DNA of 64,000 bases from Endothia cerciana (lineage: Eukaryota > Ascomycota > Sordariomycetes > Diaporthales > Cryphonectriaceae): assembly GCA_026119935.1 (NCBI GenBank), contig JALRMH010000015.1, positions 434,001-498,000 on the forward strand, read 5' to 3'. Shown here piece by piece: positions 11,685 to 20,594 of this stretch. Made by a program: the position numbers and the translations under genes. The number at the start of each line of letters is the position of its first letter. The first letter of the stretch is position 1. A model generated the notes under the pieces. That model saw only the letters and a list, made by a program, of their open reading frames with translations, had not been told where the DNA came from and did not search any database.

Positions 11685-14600
11685 ATGGACGAGCTTTTTG
11701 ACGTCTTTGACGAGCCGCCCAAGGGGGCGGCAGCCGCCAAACCTACCGGCCCAGCCAACGCTGCGGCGACGTCCCCCCTCCCCAACCCAAAATCTGGCAG
11801 GTCGGAACCGACCAGGAGGGGCAGGAAGGACAGGAAAGACAGGCGAGACAAGAGCAAGAAGCGCAAGGCAGATGGTCACGTCAAGGAAGGTGCCCTCGAC
11901 GCAGACGCCGAGATGGCCGACGATGACGAACCCTCAAACAATGACGACGAGTCCTCCGACCAGAATGACGCCGCCAGTCCTCAAGACCCCAAGCGGCGCA
12001 AGAAGGAGAGCGAGGCCGACCCAGTTCTGACCGACAACTTCACCACCGCCGAGTCGAGACAGGTAGCTGCCGCCGCCGGCTTTGCGCCTACCAAGGAGGA
12101 CGGCTCCCTCACCCTCGCACACAACATCCAACACCAGGTTGCACTCCCCCCCGACCTGGACTACGAATACGTCCCCCTCTCGAACCATAAGCCCCCGGCC
12201 GAACCCGCCCGCACCTACAAGTTCAAGCTTGACCCCTTCCAGAGCCTATCCGTTGCCTCGATCGAGCGGGACGAGTCCGTCCTGGTGTCCGCGCACACCA
12301 GTGCCGGAAAGACCGTGGTGGCAGAGTATGCGATTGCGCAGTGCCTGAAGAGGAACCAGCGCGTTATCTACACCAGCCCCATCAAGGCCCTGAGCAACCA
12401 GAAGTATCGGGATTTCCAGGCCGATTTTGGCGATGTAGGCCTGATGACCGGAGATGTGACTATAAACCCCACCGCGAGCTGCCTCGTGATGACGACAGAG
12501 ATTCTGCGGTCTATGCTTTACCGCGGCTCGGAGATCATGCGAGAGGTGGCTTGGGTCATTTTCGACGAGGTCCACTACCTTCGTGACAAAACCCGAGGTG
12601 TTGTCTGGGAGGAGACCATCATCCTGTTGCCGGACAAGGTCCGCTATGTCTTCCTGTCCGCCACCATCCCCAACGCCTTCCAGTTTGCCGAGTGGATTGC
12701 GAAGATACACCGTCAGGCCTGTCACGTTGTCTACACCGACTTCCGACCTACCCCCCTGCAAAACTACTTCTTCCCTGCTGGCGGCGATGGCATCTTCCTC
12801 ATTGTGGACGAGAAGGGCAATTTCAGAGAGGACAACTTTGCCAAGTCCATGGCTCTGATCGAGGCAAAGAAGGGAGCAGACCCAAGTGATATTAGCGCTC
12901 CTCAGAAGGGCAGGGGAAAGAACAAGAAGACCAACAAGGGTGGTGCCTCTGATGCCCAGTCCGACATCTCCAAGATCATCAAGATGATCATGAAGAAGTC
13001 TTTCCACCCCGTCATCGTGTTTAACTTCAGTAAGAGAGACTGCGAGGCCATGGCTCTCGCCATCTCCCACATGACCTTCAACACCCCATCCGAGAAGGCC
13101 ATGGTCAAGACGGTGTTCGAGAATGCCATCTCCACCCTGTCTGAGGAGGACCGCACCCTGCCACAACTCACCCACATCCTTCCGCTCTTGGAGAGGGGCA
13201 TCGGTGTTCATCACTCGGGCTTGTTGCCTATCTTGAAGGAGACGATCGAGATCCTGTTCCAGGAGGGCCTCATCAAGGCCTTGTTTGCAACCGAGACCTT
13301 CTCCATCGGCCTGAACATGCCTGCACGGACCGTTGTCTTCTCGGGAGTCACCAAGTTTGATGGGCATAAGCAGCGGCCATTAACTGTAGGCGAGTATATC
13401 CAGATGTCTGGTCGTGCTGGTCGCCGTGGCCTTGATGATCGGGGTATTGTTATCATGATGATTGACGATAAACTGGAGCCAGAGGTGGCGAGGGAGATGG
13501 TGGCTGGTCAACAGGACAAGCTCAACTCAGCCTTCTACCTGGGCTACAACATGGTTCTGAACCTCCAGCGTATCGAGACCATCTCGCCCGAGTTCATGCT
13601 GGAGCGATGTTTCTACCAGTTCCAGAACAATGCCAGCGTGCCCGACCTGGAGAAGGAGCTTACCTCGCTGCAGCAGGAGCATGATGATATGGTCATCGCT
13701 GACGAGAGCATCGTCAAGGAATATTACAACCTTCGAAATCAGCTCGAGGAGTATACCAAGGATATGGTCTCCGTTATACAACATCCCAACTACTGCACCG
13801 AGTTCCTCCAGCCCGGCCGACTTGTGCAGATCAGGACACCGACCGGCGAGGAATTTGATTGGGGTGTGATTATCAACTTCGTTACGCGCCGGTCCCCTAG
13901 AGCTGGTGAGGCGCCACACACGCCTCAAGAATCCATCTTCATCGATGTCTTGCTGCGACTGGACGGAGACAGCGAAGAAGTCAGGCGTATCCAGCCAACC
14001 AAGGGGGTGATGCCTCCTGGTATCCGTCCCTTTGTCGAGAGCCGATCCAAGTACTGCCGGTACCAAATTGTGCCTGTACTTTTGAACTGCGTCAAGGCCT
14101 TCGGCCAGATCCGGCTGTTCGTCAAGGGCGACCTGAAGACCGAGCAGGACATGGGCACCTGCGGCAAGAACCTGGAGGAGGCCAAGCGCCGCTTCCCCGA
14201 TGGAATCCCTATCCTGGATCCGATTGAGAACATGGGTATCACCGACGACTCCTTCAAGAAGCTCATGCGCAAGATCGAGGTTCTCGAGTCACGGCTGCTG
14301 TCCAACCCCCTCCACGGCTCCTCCCGGCTGCCCGAGCTGTGGGAGCAGTACTCCAAGAAAGCCACACTGGCAAAGCAGATCAAGGAGAAGAAGAAGGCCA
14401 TCGCTAGGGCGCACAGCATCGCGCAACTGGACGAGCTCAAGTCCCGCAAGCGCGTTCTGCGCCGGCTGGGCTTCATCAATGAGGCCGAGGTGGTGCAGAT
14501 GAAGGCGCGGGTGGCGTGCGAAATTTCGTCGACAGAGGGCCACGAGCTGCTGCTTAGCGAATTGTTGTTCAACCGCTTCTTCAACGAGCTGTCGCCCGAG

Positions 14601-15089
14601 CTGTGCGCCTCCGTCTTGAGTGTGTTCATCTTCGACGAGAGGGTCGAGACGCAGACGCTCAAGGAGGAGCTCGCCAAGCCCTACCGGGAGGTCCAGGCGT
14701 CGGCCAGAACCATCGCCAAGGTCAGCCAGGAGAGCAAGCTTGACGTCAACGAGGAGGAGTACGTGCAGAGCCTGAAGTGGCAGCTCATGGAGACGGTATA
14801 CGTCTGGGCACAGGGAAAGCCCTTCGCTGAGATCTGGTATGTTGAAACGAGCCCTCCTGTTCGACGAGAGAACACCAACAGACATGCTAACTACGCCCGA
14901 AACAATAGCAAGATGACAAACGCCTACGAGGGCTCCCTGATCCGCCTCTTCCGCCGCCTGGAGGAGCTCCTGCGCCAGATGGCCCAGGCCGGCAAGGTCA
15001 TGGGCAGCGACGAGCTGCAGAAGAAATTCGAGGCGTCTCTCAGGATGATCAAGAGAGACATCGTCGCCGCCAACAGCCTGTACATCTAG
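11685..15089 (+). CDS. MTR4: MTR4/DOB1 exosome RNA helicase
   Basis: Exons 11685-14836 and 14909-15089 give 1110 aa, the normal MTR4 length. Mtr4 is the DExH 3'-5' RNA helicase of TRAMP that feeds structured RNA to the nuclear exosome. Visible: the Mtr4 N-terminal signature MDELFDVFDE, acidic/basic linker, Walker A AHTSAGKT (about residue 203), DEVH box (about 293), SATIPN, QMSGRAGRRG, then the arch/KOW insertion, stalk and the C-terminal DSHCT domain (FAEICKMTNAYEGSLIR). The 72-nt intron 14837-14908 has a GTATGT donor and TGCTAAC branch point; its length is a multiple of 3 and it contains no in-frame stop, so the unspliced frame stays open. Splicing is favoured because it rebuilds the conserved EICKMT. 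An upstream ATG at 11634 is in frame, but the conserved start is 11685. Confidence 0.97.
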   Translation: MDELFDVFDEPPKGAAAAKPTGPANAAATSPLPNPKSGRSEPTRRGRKDRKDRRDKSKKRKADGHVKEGALDADAEMADDDEPSNNDDESSDQNDAASPQDPKRRKKESEADPVLTDNFTTAESRQVAAAAGFAPTKEDGSLTLAHNIQHQVALPPDLDYEYVPLSNHKPPAEPARTYKFKLDPFQSLSVASIERDESVLVSAHTSAGKTVVAEYAIAQCLKRNQRVIYTSPIKALSNQKYRDFQADFGDVGLMTGDVTINPTASCLVMTTEILRSMLYRGSEIMREVAWVIFDEVHYLRDKTRGVVWEETIILLPDKVRYVFLSATIPNAFQFAEWIAKIHRQACHVVYTDFRPTPLQNYFFPAGGDGIFLIVDEKGNFREDNFAKSMALIEAKKGADPSDISAPQKGRGKNKKTNKGGASDAQSDISKIIKMIMKKSFHPVIVFNFSKRDCEAMALAISHMTFNTPSEKAMVKTVFENAISTLSEEDRTLPQLTHILPLLERGIGVHHSGLLPILKETIEILFQEGLIKALFATETFSIGLNMPARTVVFSGVTKFDGHKQRPLTVGEYIQMSGRAGRRGLDDRGIVIMMIDDKLEPEVAREMVAGQQDKLNSAFYLGYNMVLNLQRIETISPEFMLERCFYQFQNNASVPDLEKELTSLQQEHDDMVIADESIVKEYYNLRNQLEEYTKDMVSVIQHPNYCTEFLQPGRLVQIRTPTGEEFDWGVIINFVTRRSPRAGEAPHTPQESIFIDVLLRLDGDSEEVRRIQPTKGVMPPGIRPFVESRSKYCRYQIVPVLLNCVKAFGQIRLFVKGDLKTEQDMGTCGKNLEEAKRRFPDGIPILDPIENMGITDDSFKKLMRKIEVLESRLLSNPLHGSSRLPELWEQYSKKATLAKQIKEKKKAIARAHSIAQLDELKSRKRVLRRLGFINEAEVVQMKARVACEISSTEGHELLLSELLFNRFFNELSPELCASVLSVFIFDERVETQTLKEELAKPYREVQASARTIAKVSQESKLDVNEEEYVQSLKWQLMETVYVWAQGKPFAEIWYVETSPPVRRENTNRHANYARNNSKMTNAYEGSLIRLFRRLEELLRQMAQAGKVMGSDELQKKFEASLRMIKRDIVAANSLYI

Positions 15090-15691
15090 TCCTGGGATGG
15101 CGTTTGGTTGTCCTTCTATCTCTTCCCACGGCCGTTCTGGATCGACCAGCATAGCATGGTGCCTTGCGATTCGGCGTCGTGCCCAAAGGCTGCCGCCACT
15201 TGGACGTTTCCTCATTCCTACTTCCTCTGCATGTTATCTGAATTCGGCGTTTAGCTGGAAAAGGGGGGGGGGGGGAGGGGGCGAATACCAAGGCGGCGTT
15301 TGACACGTCGCGTCTGGAAGTAGCATTTCAACTAGGTAGATTTGCTTTTGGTAGCTGGATGACGAAAATGGAATTTCATGGTTTCGGGACGCCTTGCTGC
15401 GCCCCACTATCCCTCACTGATATAATCTCGGTAGTTCCCGTCGCTGTCGAAGCATCTTGCGGAAGTCTGGTTATCGCTGCACAATGCCTGTGATGCTGGT
15501 CATATATGTATGCCCGCCACACCACCTCGCCGCCTGGCCCCTCCCCTCCCTTCTTGTTCCCTCTCCACCCTCCGAGACCACCCACCACCCACCACCCCAG
15601 CAGGCAGCCGCCCGCCCTCCCTCCCAGTACACAGGGCACACGCAGCCATCATCTCCGGCATCCAGCCGTGGCGCCGCCGCGGATGCAGACC
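15090..15691. other. Convergent intergenic region MTR4 / DSC3
   Basis: 602 bp of 3' flanks. It contains a 13-nt G tract at 15263-15275 and a CCACC-rich stretch near 15580-15600. No gene was seen. Confidence 0.5.
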
Positions 15692-16837
15692 CTACCCGAT
15701 CGTCCGTACCGCCCCGATGGCCAGGCTCAGCCCGAAGCCGAGGTACACAAACACCCGCAGCCGCCTCGGGATCTTCTCCTCGTCGCGGTTCAGCCAGCCG
15801 AGGGCGCCCAGCGGCCAGACGAACCCGATGAACATGCCCCTGAGCATCAGGTCCACCGAGCCCGCGAAGCTAGACGAGTCCAGCCCCGCCCCCTCGGCGG
15901 CGCCGCCGCCGCCGCCGCCATCGTCGGTGGCGCCCGGGCCGCCGGCGTCCGCGGGGAGCCCCGCGTTGTTGTCGTCCATCCACGCGTCCTCCATGCTGCG
16001 CAGCGTGTCCGGGCCCGGCATCGTGTCGGCCGTGTGCCTCGCCTGGATGAGGCTCCTGAACTGCAGCCGGAGCTGGTTCACCTCGGCAGCGGTGAACCCC
16101 GCCGCGAGGAGCCTGTCGAAGCCCCTGGGGCCCGTCGGGTGGGGCGCCCCGCGGTCGGCCCCGCCGCCCGCAGGACCACCAGCCCTCGCTCCCCCCGTCG
16201 CGAACGGGCCGGCGGGCGGCCGCCGCGCGGTGCCGCCGCCGCCGCCACCGGTGGCCTGCTCGTCCGGGACGGGCTCCTCGGCCCTCCGCGCCTCGTCCTC
16301 CAGCTCCGCGTCGGTCAGGAGGATGCCGATGCTGCAGTTGATGTAGATCCGCTGCGGCGGCCGGGCGCTGCCGGTCCCCTCGACCGCCTTCCCCTTGCCC
16401 TTCGGGTCCGACTTCCCCTCGTTGGGTGACGATGATGATGATGGCGGGGGCGGCGGGAGGTGTTTCAGCAGGGACGCGACGACGGCGCCTTCGGGCAGGA
16501 GCTTGCCGCCGTGGATGAAGCGCAGCCGGCGCTGGGAGTCGGGCTGCTCGAGGCGCGAGCGGACGAGGTGCTTCAGGGCGACGACCGTCGTGCGCTGTGG
16601 GTGCGGGATGTTGAGGATGATGTCCGGGACGGAGTTGGAGAAGCGGACCGTGACCAGGAGGGACGGGGCGGAGGGGGGGTCTGACTTCGGCGGGAGGCTG
16701 CCATGGTCCGCCGCCGCTGGTGTCGACGACGTCTTGAGGGAGGGGAGGGGCCGGCGGTTGGAGGCGTCCTTCGGTGAGGAGGGGCGGGCAGCGTTGCTTC
16801 CGCTGCCGCTGCCGCTGTCGGTGCCGTCCCCGGCCAT
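15692..16837 (-). CDS. DSC3: DSC E3 ubiquitin ligase complex subunit 3 (DUF2407)
   Basis: A single exon of 381 aa. The N-terminal part has a ubiquitin-like fold: LLVTVRFSNSVPDIILNIP, then RLRFIHGGKLLPEG. A second conserved block begins with YINCSIGILLTDAELEDE and continues with FDRLLAAGFTAAEVNQLRLQF, which is the CUE-like/DUF2407 C-terminal part. Two hydrophobic segments near the C-terminus (MFIGFVWPLGALGWL and VYLGFGLSLAIGAV) anchor it in the Golgi/ER membrane. Family knowledge: Dsc3 belongs to the Dsc membrane ligase that triggers cleavage of SREBP in fission yeast and Aspergillus and so controls sterol and hypoxia responses. Long Gly/Pro/Ala-rich linkers separate the blocks and push local GC content very high. 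Confidence 0.88.
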   Translation of the reverse strand: MAGDGTDSGSGSGSNAARPSSPKDASNRRPLPSLKTSSTPAAADHGSLPPKSDPPSAPSLLVTVRFSNSVPDIILNIPHPQRTTVVALKHLVRSRLEQPDSQRRLRFIHGGKLLPEGAVVASLLKHLPPPPPSSSSSPNEGKSDPKGKGKAVEGTGSARPPQRIYINCSIGILLTDAELEDEARRAEEPVPDEQATGGGGGGTARRPPAGPFATGGARAGGPAGGGADRGAPHPTGPRGFDRLLAAGFTAAEVNQLRLQFRSLIQARHTADTMPGPDTLRSMEDAWMDDNNAGLPADAGGPGATDDGGGGGGAAEGAGLDSSSFAGSVDLMLRGMFIGFVWPLGALGWLNRDEEKIPRRLRVFVYLGFGLSLAIGAVRTIG

Positions 16838-17738
16838 ATTGACGGTGAGAGAGCTGGAGGTGTTGCCACCTGCACCATTCTACGGTGGACCGTATTGGGT
16901 GTGGTGGGAGCGGACGGACGATGATGAAGACGATGACGATGTTGCTGCTGCAGTGGAGAAGACCTGAGGTCCTGGCTGCAGCATCCCTGCAAGAGGGGAG
17001 CGTGCATAGAAAGCTCCACGGAACGATAAGATATGCAACAAAGCCATGTGGCCCACCTCTGTTATGGACTTACTGAGACGTCAAGCGAACTTTCGAACCC
17101 GGGGAGATGTGCTTGGTCCTCTTTCTTAGCTGTACTGAAAGTTTCTTGACGCCCTAATGATCCATAAAATTTCCCTTAGTGTGATTGTCTAGTGTTTGCA
17201 CGGTCTCCCTCCACTTTTGGGTTCAAGGGCCTGCCAGCCACCCGTCACATAAGCTGTCTTCCAGACAAATATTATTGCAAAGGACACTGTCATTTTAGGA
17301 TTGTACATTATGGAGAGCATCTCCAGAGGTTACCTCGTGGGACACTAGCCCATAGAAACTCAGAGCCTTGCGCAACAGCGAGATGGAATACATTCCCTGG
17401 GACGGGATCAGTGCATCCACTTCGGCAAGACTCAAATCACACACTCAAACAAGCAGTTGACCACCCAAAACGCTCTGAGGTATCCTGTGGAAACCCCCAG
17501 CACATCCCTCCCCCCAACTCCTAACGCTTCACCCTGTTGGGTGGCCTCTGCACGCCCCCCCCCCCTTTTTTTTCTTTCTTTTTTCTTTCTTTTCTTTTAA
17601 TCCTCCCCCCCCCCCCTTCCCTTCGTTTCTCATTTCTGAATCATGCCCTTCGTCCCAAGTCATAAGACTGCCTGTTGCCCGTCAAGCGTCTCTCGAGTGC
17701 CGGGCGTAGCAAGTGCTCGGCGGGTTCCATGGCCGCCT
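16838..17738. other. Intergenic region DSC3 / Rho-like gene
   Basis: 0.9 kb with the DSC3 promoter side and the 3' flank of the GTPase gene. Two C tracts (17555-17565, 17605-17616) bracket a T/C-rich stretch of TTTCTTTC repeats. No gene was seen. Confidence 0.5.
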
Positions 17739-18856
17739 TCACAGGTGCTTCTTCATCTTCTTGAGGAAGTTCTTGACCTTGGTCACGCGGCCGGTCTCCT
17801 GGTGGCGGCGGCGCTGGTTGGCGAAGCGGATGGCCGACTCGAAGAAGTCGGCCACCCCCTCCCCCGTGCGGGCAGAGCACTCGAAGTACGCGACGGCGCC
17901 CGTCTGGGCGGCGGCCTGCTCTCCCTGTATTTTTATCGGATCGCGTCAGGATCACGAAACCTTGTCCTTGGTCGACGGCTAGCAGGTTGGATATTGTGCA
18001 CTTACCTGGCCACGAGTCGTGGCGGTGGGCTCGTCAAGGAAGTTCAACTTGAGGGTGGGGCAGTCGCGGCGCAGGTCGGACTTGAGTCCCAGCAGGATGA
18101 CAGGCGTGGCAGAGCAGTAGCGCTCGGCGTCGTCCTTCCACTGCAGGGGCCCGTCAGTATCCTGCGTCTTCCTCCACGTGCCAGACACATACCTTCTGCA
18201 CGGCGGGGCCCAGGGTCTCCTCGTCGCCGACGTCAAAGCAAATGACGACGGCATCGAAGGAGGTCATGACCAGTGGGCGGACCGAGTTCTCAAACGCACA
18301 CCTCGTATCGCACTGGGAGGAAACATCCCAGGCCTCCAGGATGGTCTCCTGGCTGTCGACGACATGGTGGATGGTCTCGACCGCGTAGCCGTCTGCGATC
18401 TCCTTGGGGGTGCTGGCCTTGCCCTGGGCGAAAGTGTCAGCATGTACTGAACATGGAGGGGAACCTCATTCTGGCAGTGTCTAAAACAAACAGCCTACAT
18501 TGTTGAAAGAGCCAGTGGCGAAACGCCTTAGTACATGTTAGCCTAGCGTTATCCCTTGGAAATCTCCCCTGAAAATATACATACTGGATCACCTCGGTCT
18601 TGCCACAGCCCGTGTTGCCGATGACACATAGCTTCACCTTCAGGTGGGCATTTCCACGGGGCAGCTCGTGCCAGGGGCCCAGGATGCTGCCGGCGGGCAT
18701 GCTGAAGCGCTTGGTGGCGGCGGAGCTCAGACGACCGAGACGGCTCTGGCGGCCGTCCTCGGCGTTGGCGGTCGGCGTGGCCATCATGGAGAAGCGGTTG
18801 GCAGCGTTGGAGAAGGCACCCTTGATCCGTTTGGCAGGGCGCTGTGCGTCAGCCAT
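17739..18856 (-). CDS. Atypical Rho-family small GTPase without CaaX box
   Basis: Five exons (18585-18856, 18499-18526, 18193-18423, 18006-18140, 17739-17924) encode 283 aa from MADAQRPAKR. Seen: a 70-residue basic/Ser-rich lead, P-loop GNTGCGKT (residues 80-87), a 28-nt microexon coding RFATGSFNN, switch II WDVSSQ where Rho proteins have WDTAGQ, a Rho-like SVRPLVMTSFDAVVICFD, LKSD in place of NKxD, a Rho-insert-like spacer, and FECSARTGEGV. The tail ends VKNFLKKMKKHL with no cysteine, so prenylation is not expected. The essential switch-II glycine is Ser136, while the Gln61 equivalent is kept. Inference: a Rho/Rac relative with altered cycling and a polybasic tail for membrane or nuclear association. 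No Rho subfamily name fits. The same frame is open upstream (next entry). Confidence 0.82.
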
Positions 18857-19945
18857 GGCTGGAGTCTGTATTTGTGAGTTTGTGGTCAGCTGCATGCCTA
18901 ACTGCCGGAACGATAGTGCGATCGCCAGTTCTTGGAGGGTTGAGGTTCGACTGACCTCACTGCGGTTGTGCTTCCTGTGATTGCCCTTGTTGTTGGCTGC
19001 TCCGAAAAGCTGGTGGATGTGAGTGCTGAAGGGTCTGTGAGTTGTGGTCTCGTGATACCCGTTGTCCTTGCCGAAAGGCTGAGGAAAGGCGTCAACCATG
19101 GGAGTATCCTCGTCACTCTGGGAGCTCTTGGCGTTGTTGCGGCACCTCTGAACAGGCTGGGGGTCCCCAAACTGCACCGGTATTCCAAGCCGGATGGATT
19201 GGATGCCCTGGACAAGCTCGTCTGCCTGGGTTGTGTCGTTGGCGGGCGGGTCGTGGTGAGAGCTCCTGAATTTGAAGTGGAGGGAAGACTTGCGCTGTGG
19301 GATCCGCAGATGGACTGGAAGTTCCTCAAGAATGACGGGGTGCTGACCAAGCGGGTTGGGGTGGTGAAATCGTGGGACTGCGGACCCGCCTTGCGCACCA
19401 GGAGCAGCTGTAGTGGGACAAGGCCGGCCGGGGCAGTGCGCCTGAGCTTCGAAGAGGTGAGCCAGGCTGTTGGAGGGAGGGACAGGAGCAGACAGGGAAC
19501 GAGGCCGAGAGTGTCTGTGGGTCGGGCCCTGAATCTGTCTTCCATGGGCCTGGGCTACACCACGCGGCTGGTGACCTCGCGGCTGCGATGGACCCTCGCC
19601 TGTAATGCCGCCTCCTGGCACAGGCAGTCCATCCAGCCACTGTGCCATCCGCTCACTGCAGGAGACACGACCCCTCTGGTCGTTGGTGACTGTGTACATA
19701 CATGATGTTGCTGGGCGGCTGGGCTGCCAGAAGGGATTTGCTGCCACCATGAAGCCATCATATTCAACATAGATGTAATCAGGAAAGACATGTCCCTCAC
19801 GTGGAGCTGGTGTTACCCGAAGGGCTCCTGGGTTACGGCCTAGATTCCCAAGATTCTCGCCGACTGAAGAGGTGACGACCTCTGGTGGTACCTCAATCAC
19901 GCGCAGCACCCTGTAGTTGGGTCTGTCTGGTCTAGATGGGGCCAT
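18857..19945 (-). CDS. In-frame N-terminal extension of the Rho-like GTPase (or 5' leader)
   Basis: The GTPase frame stays open back to an ATG at 19945 with a good context (AAGATGG). The 330 codons before 18956 look protein-like: MAPSRPDRPNYRVLRVIEVP, then a segment containing FPDYIYVEYDGF and SERMAQWLDG, then a Pro/His/Gln-rich disordered region with SDEDTPMVDAFPQPFGKDNG. A GTCAGT donor (18955) and ACAAATACAG acceptor (18866) with a GCTGAC branch point form a 90-nt intron that contains no in-frame stop, so spliced and unspliced frames both reach MADAQ. Either the real product is about 616 aa, or this is a long leader and translation starts at 18856. Long shadow frames also exist on both strands here, which weakens the case. 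No known domain was recognised. Confidence 0.5.
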
Positions 19946-20594
19946 CTTTGATGCGCGTGGCGCTCATGGCCCCAGCTCTGGTGCTTTGATGAATGATTGA
20001 AGACGGCGTTTCGGACTGTGATGGTTGGCCCTGGGATGGACGTGCTGGTGATGTGAGTTCCCTGCCACCACAAAGCTTGTTTGTGCAGTACTGTCGATTG
20101 GATGCTGCATCTGTCAAGACAGCTTCTGAGGATGGGAGGACATGAGTGATTCTTCAAGAGCACCAAATGAGCCCCAAAACAAACAAAAGAAAAGGACTGG
20201 AGTCGATCTGGTAGGAGGAGCAATGTCGTCGCCGTGGTTGGAGAGGAGTACTGGTGACAGTGTAGGTTGATGAAAGAAAGGAGGAAGCAAGTCAGGTCGA
20301 CGTTCAGAGGGGTCTCAGATCCAGCGTCGGTAAAGCTGGGTGGGGTTCAACTGGGCAACCTCTGTGAAAACCTTCAGGTTCCTGCAATCCCAACTTTAGT
20401 TTGCGTCGAGAGGTGGAAGTCATTGCCTGCCAGAGTGGGTCTGATGTCGCTGGCTGACTGACGTGTAAAAGAGCCACACCCCCCCCCCCCCTTTCTTAAC
20501 CACTACAACCAAACCACCCAACTGCTGAGTACATGGGCGAGGGACTCTAATCCCACAGTGCCTTCAGGCGCAGGTTAGGTACACGAACCAGAAA
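19946..20594. other. Intergenic region Rho-like / kynurenine aminotransferase
   Basis: 649 bp containing the promoter side of the GTPase gene and the 3' flank of the aminotransferase, with a 13-nt C tract at 20479-20491. No gene was seen. Confidence 0.5.

Noticed and set aside
12246..13367. 373-codon antisense ORF inside MTR4
   Set aside because: Shadow of the strongly biased MTR4 codons; no independent signals.
18968..19705. 245-codon + strand ORF opposite the GTPase extension
   Set aside because: No domain or splice context; likely a shadow, though it lowers confidence in the - strand extension.
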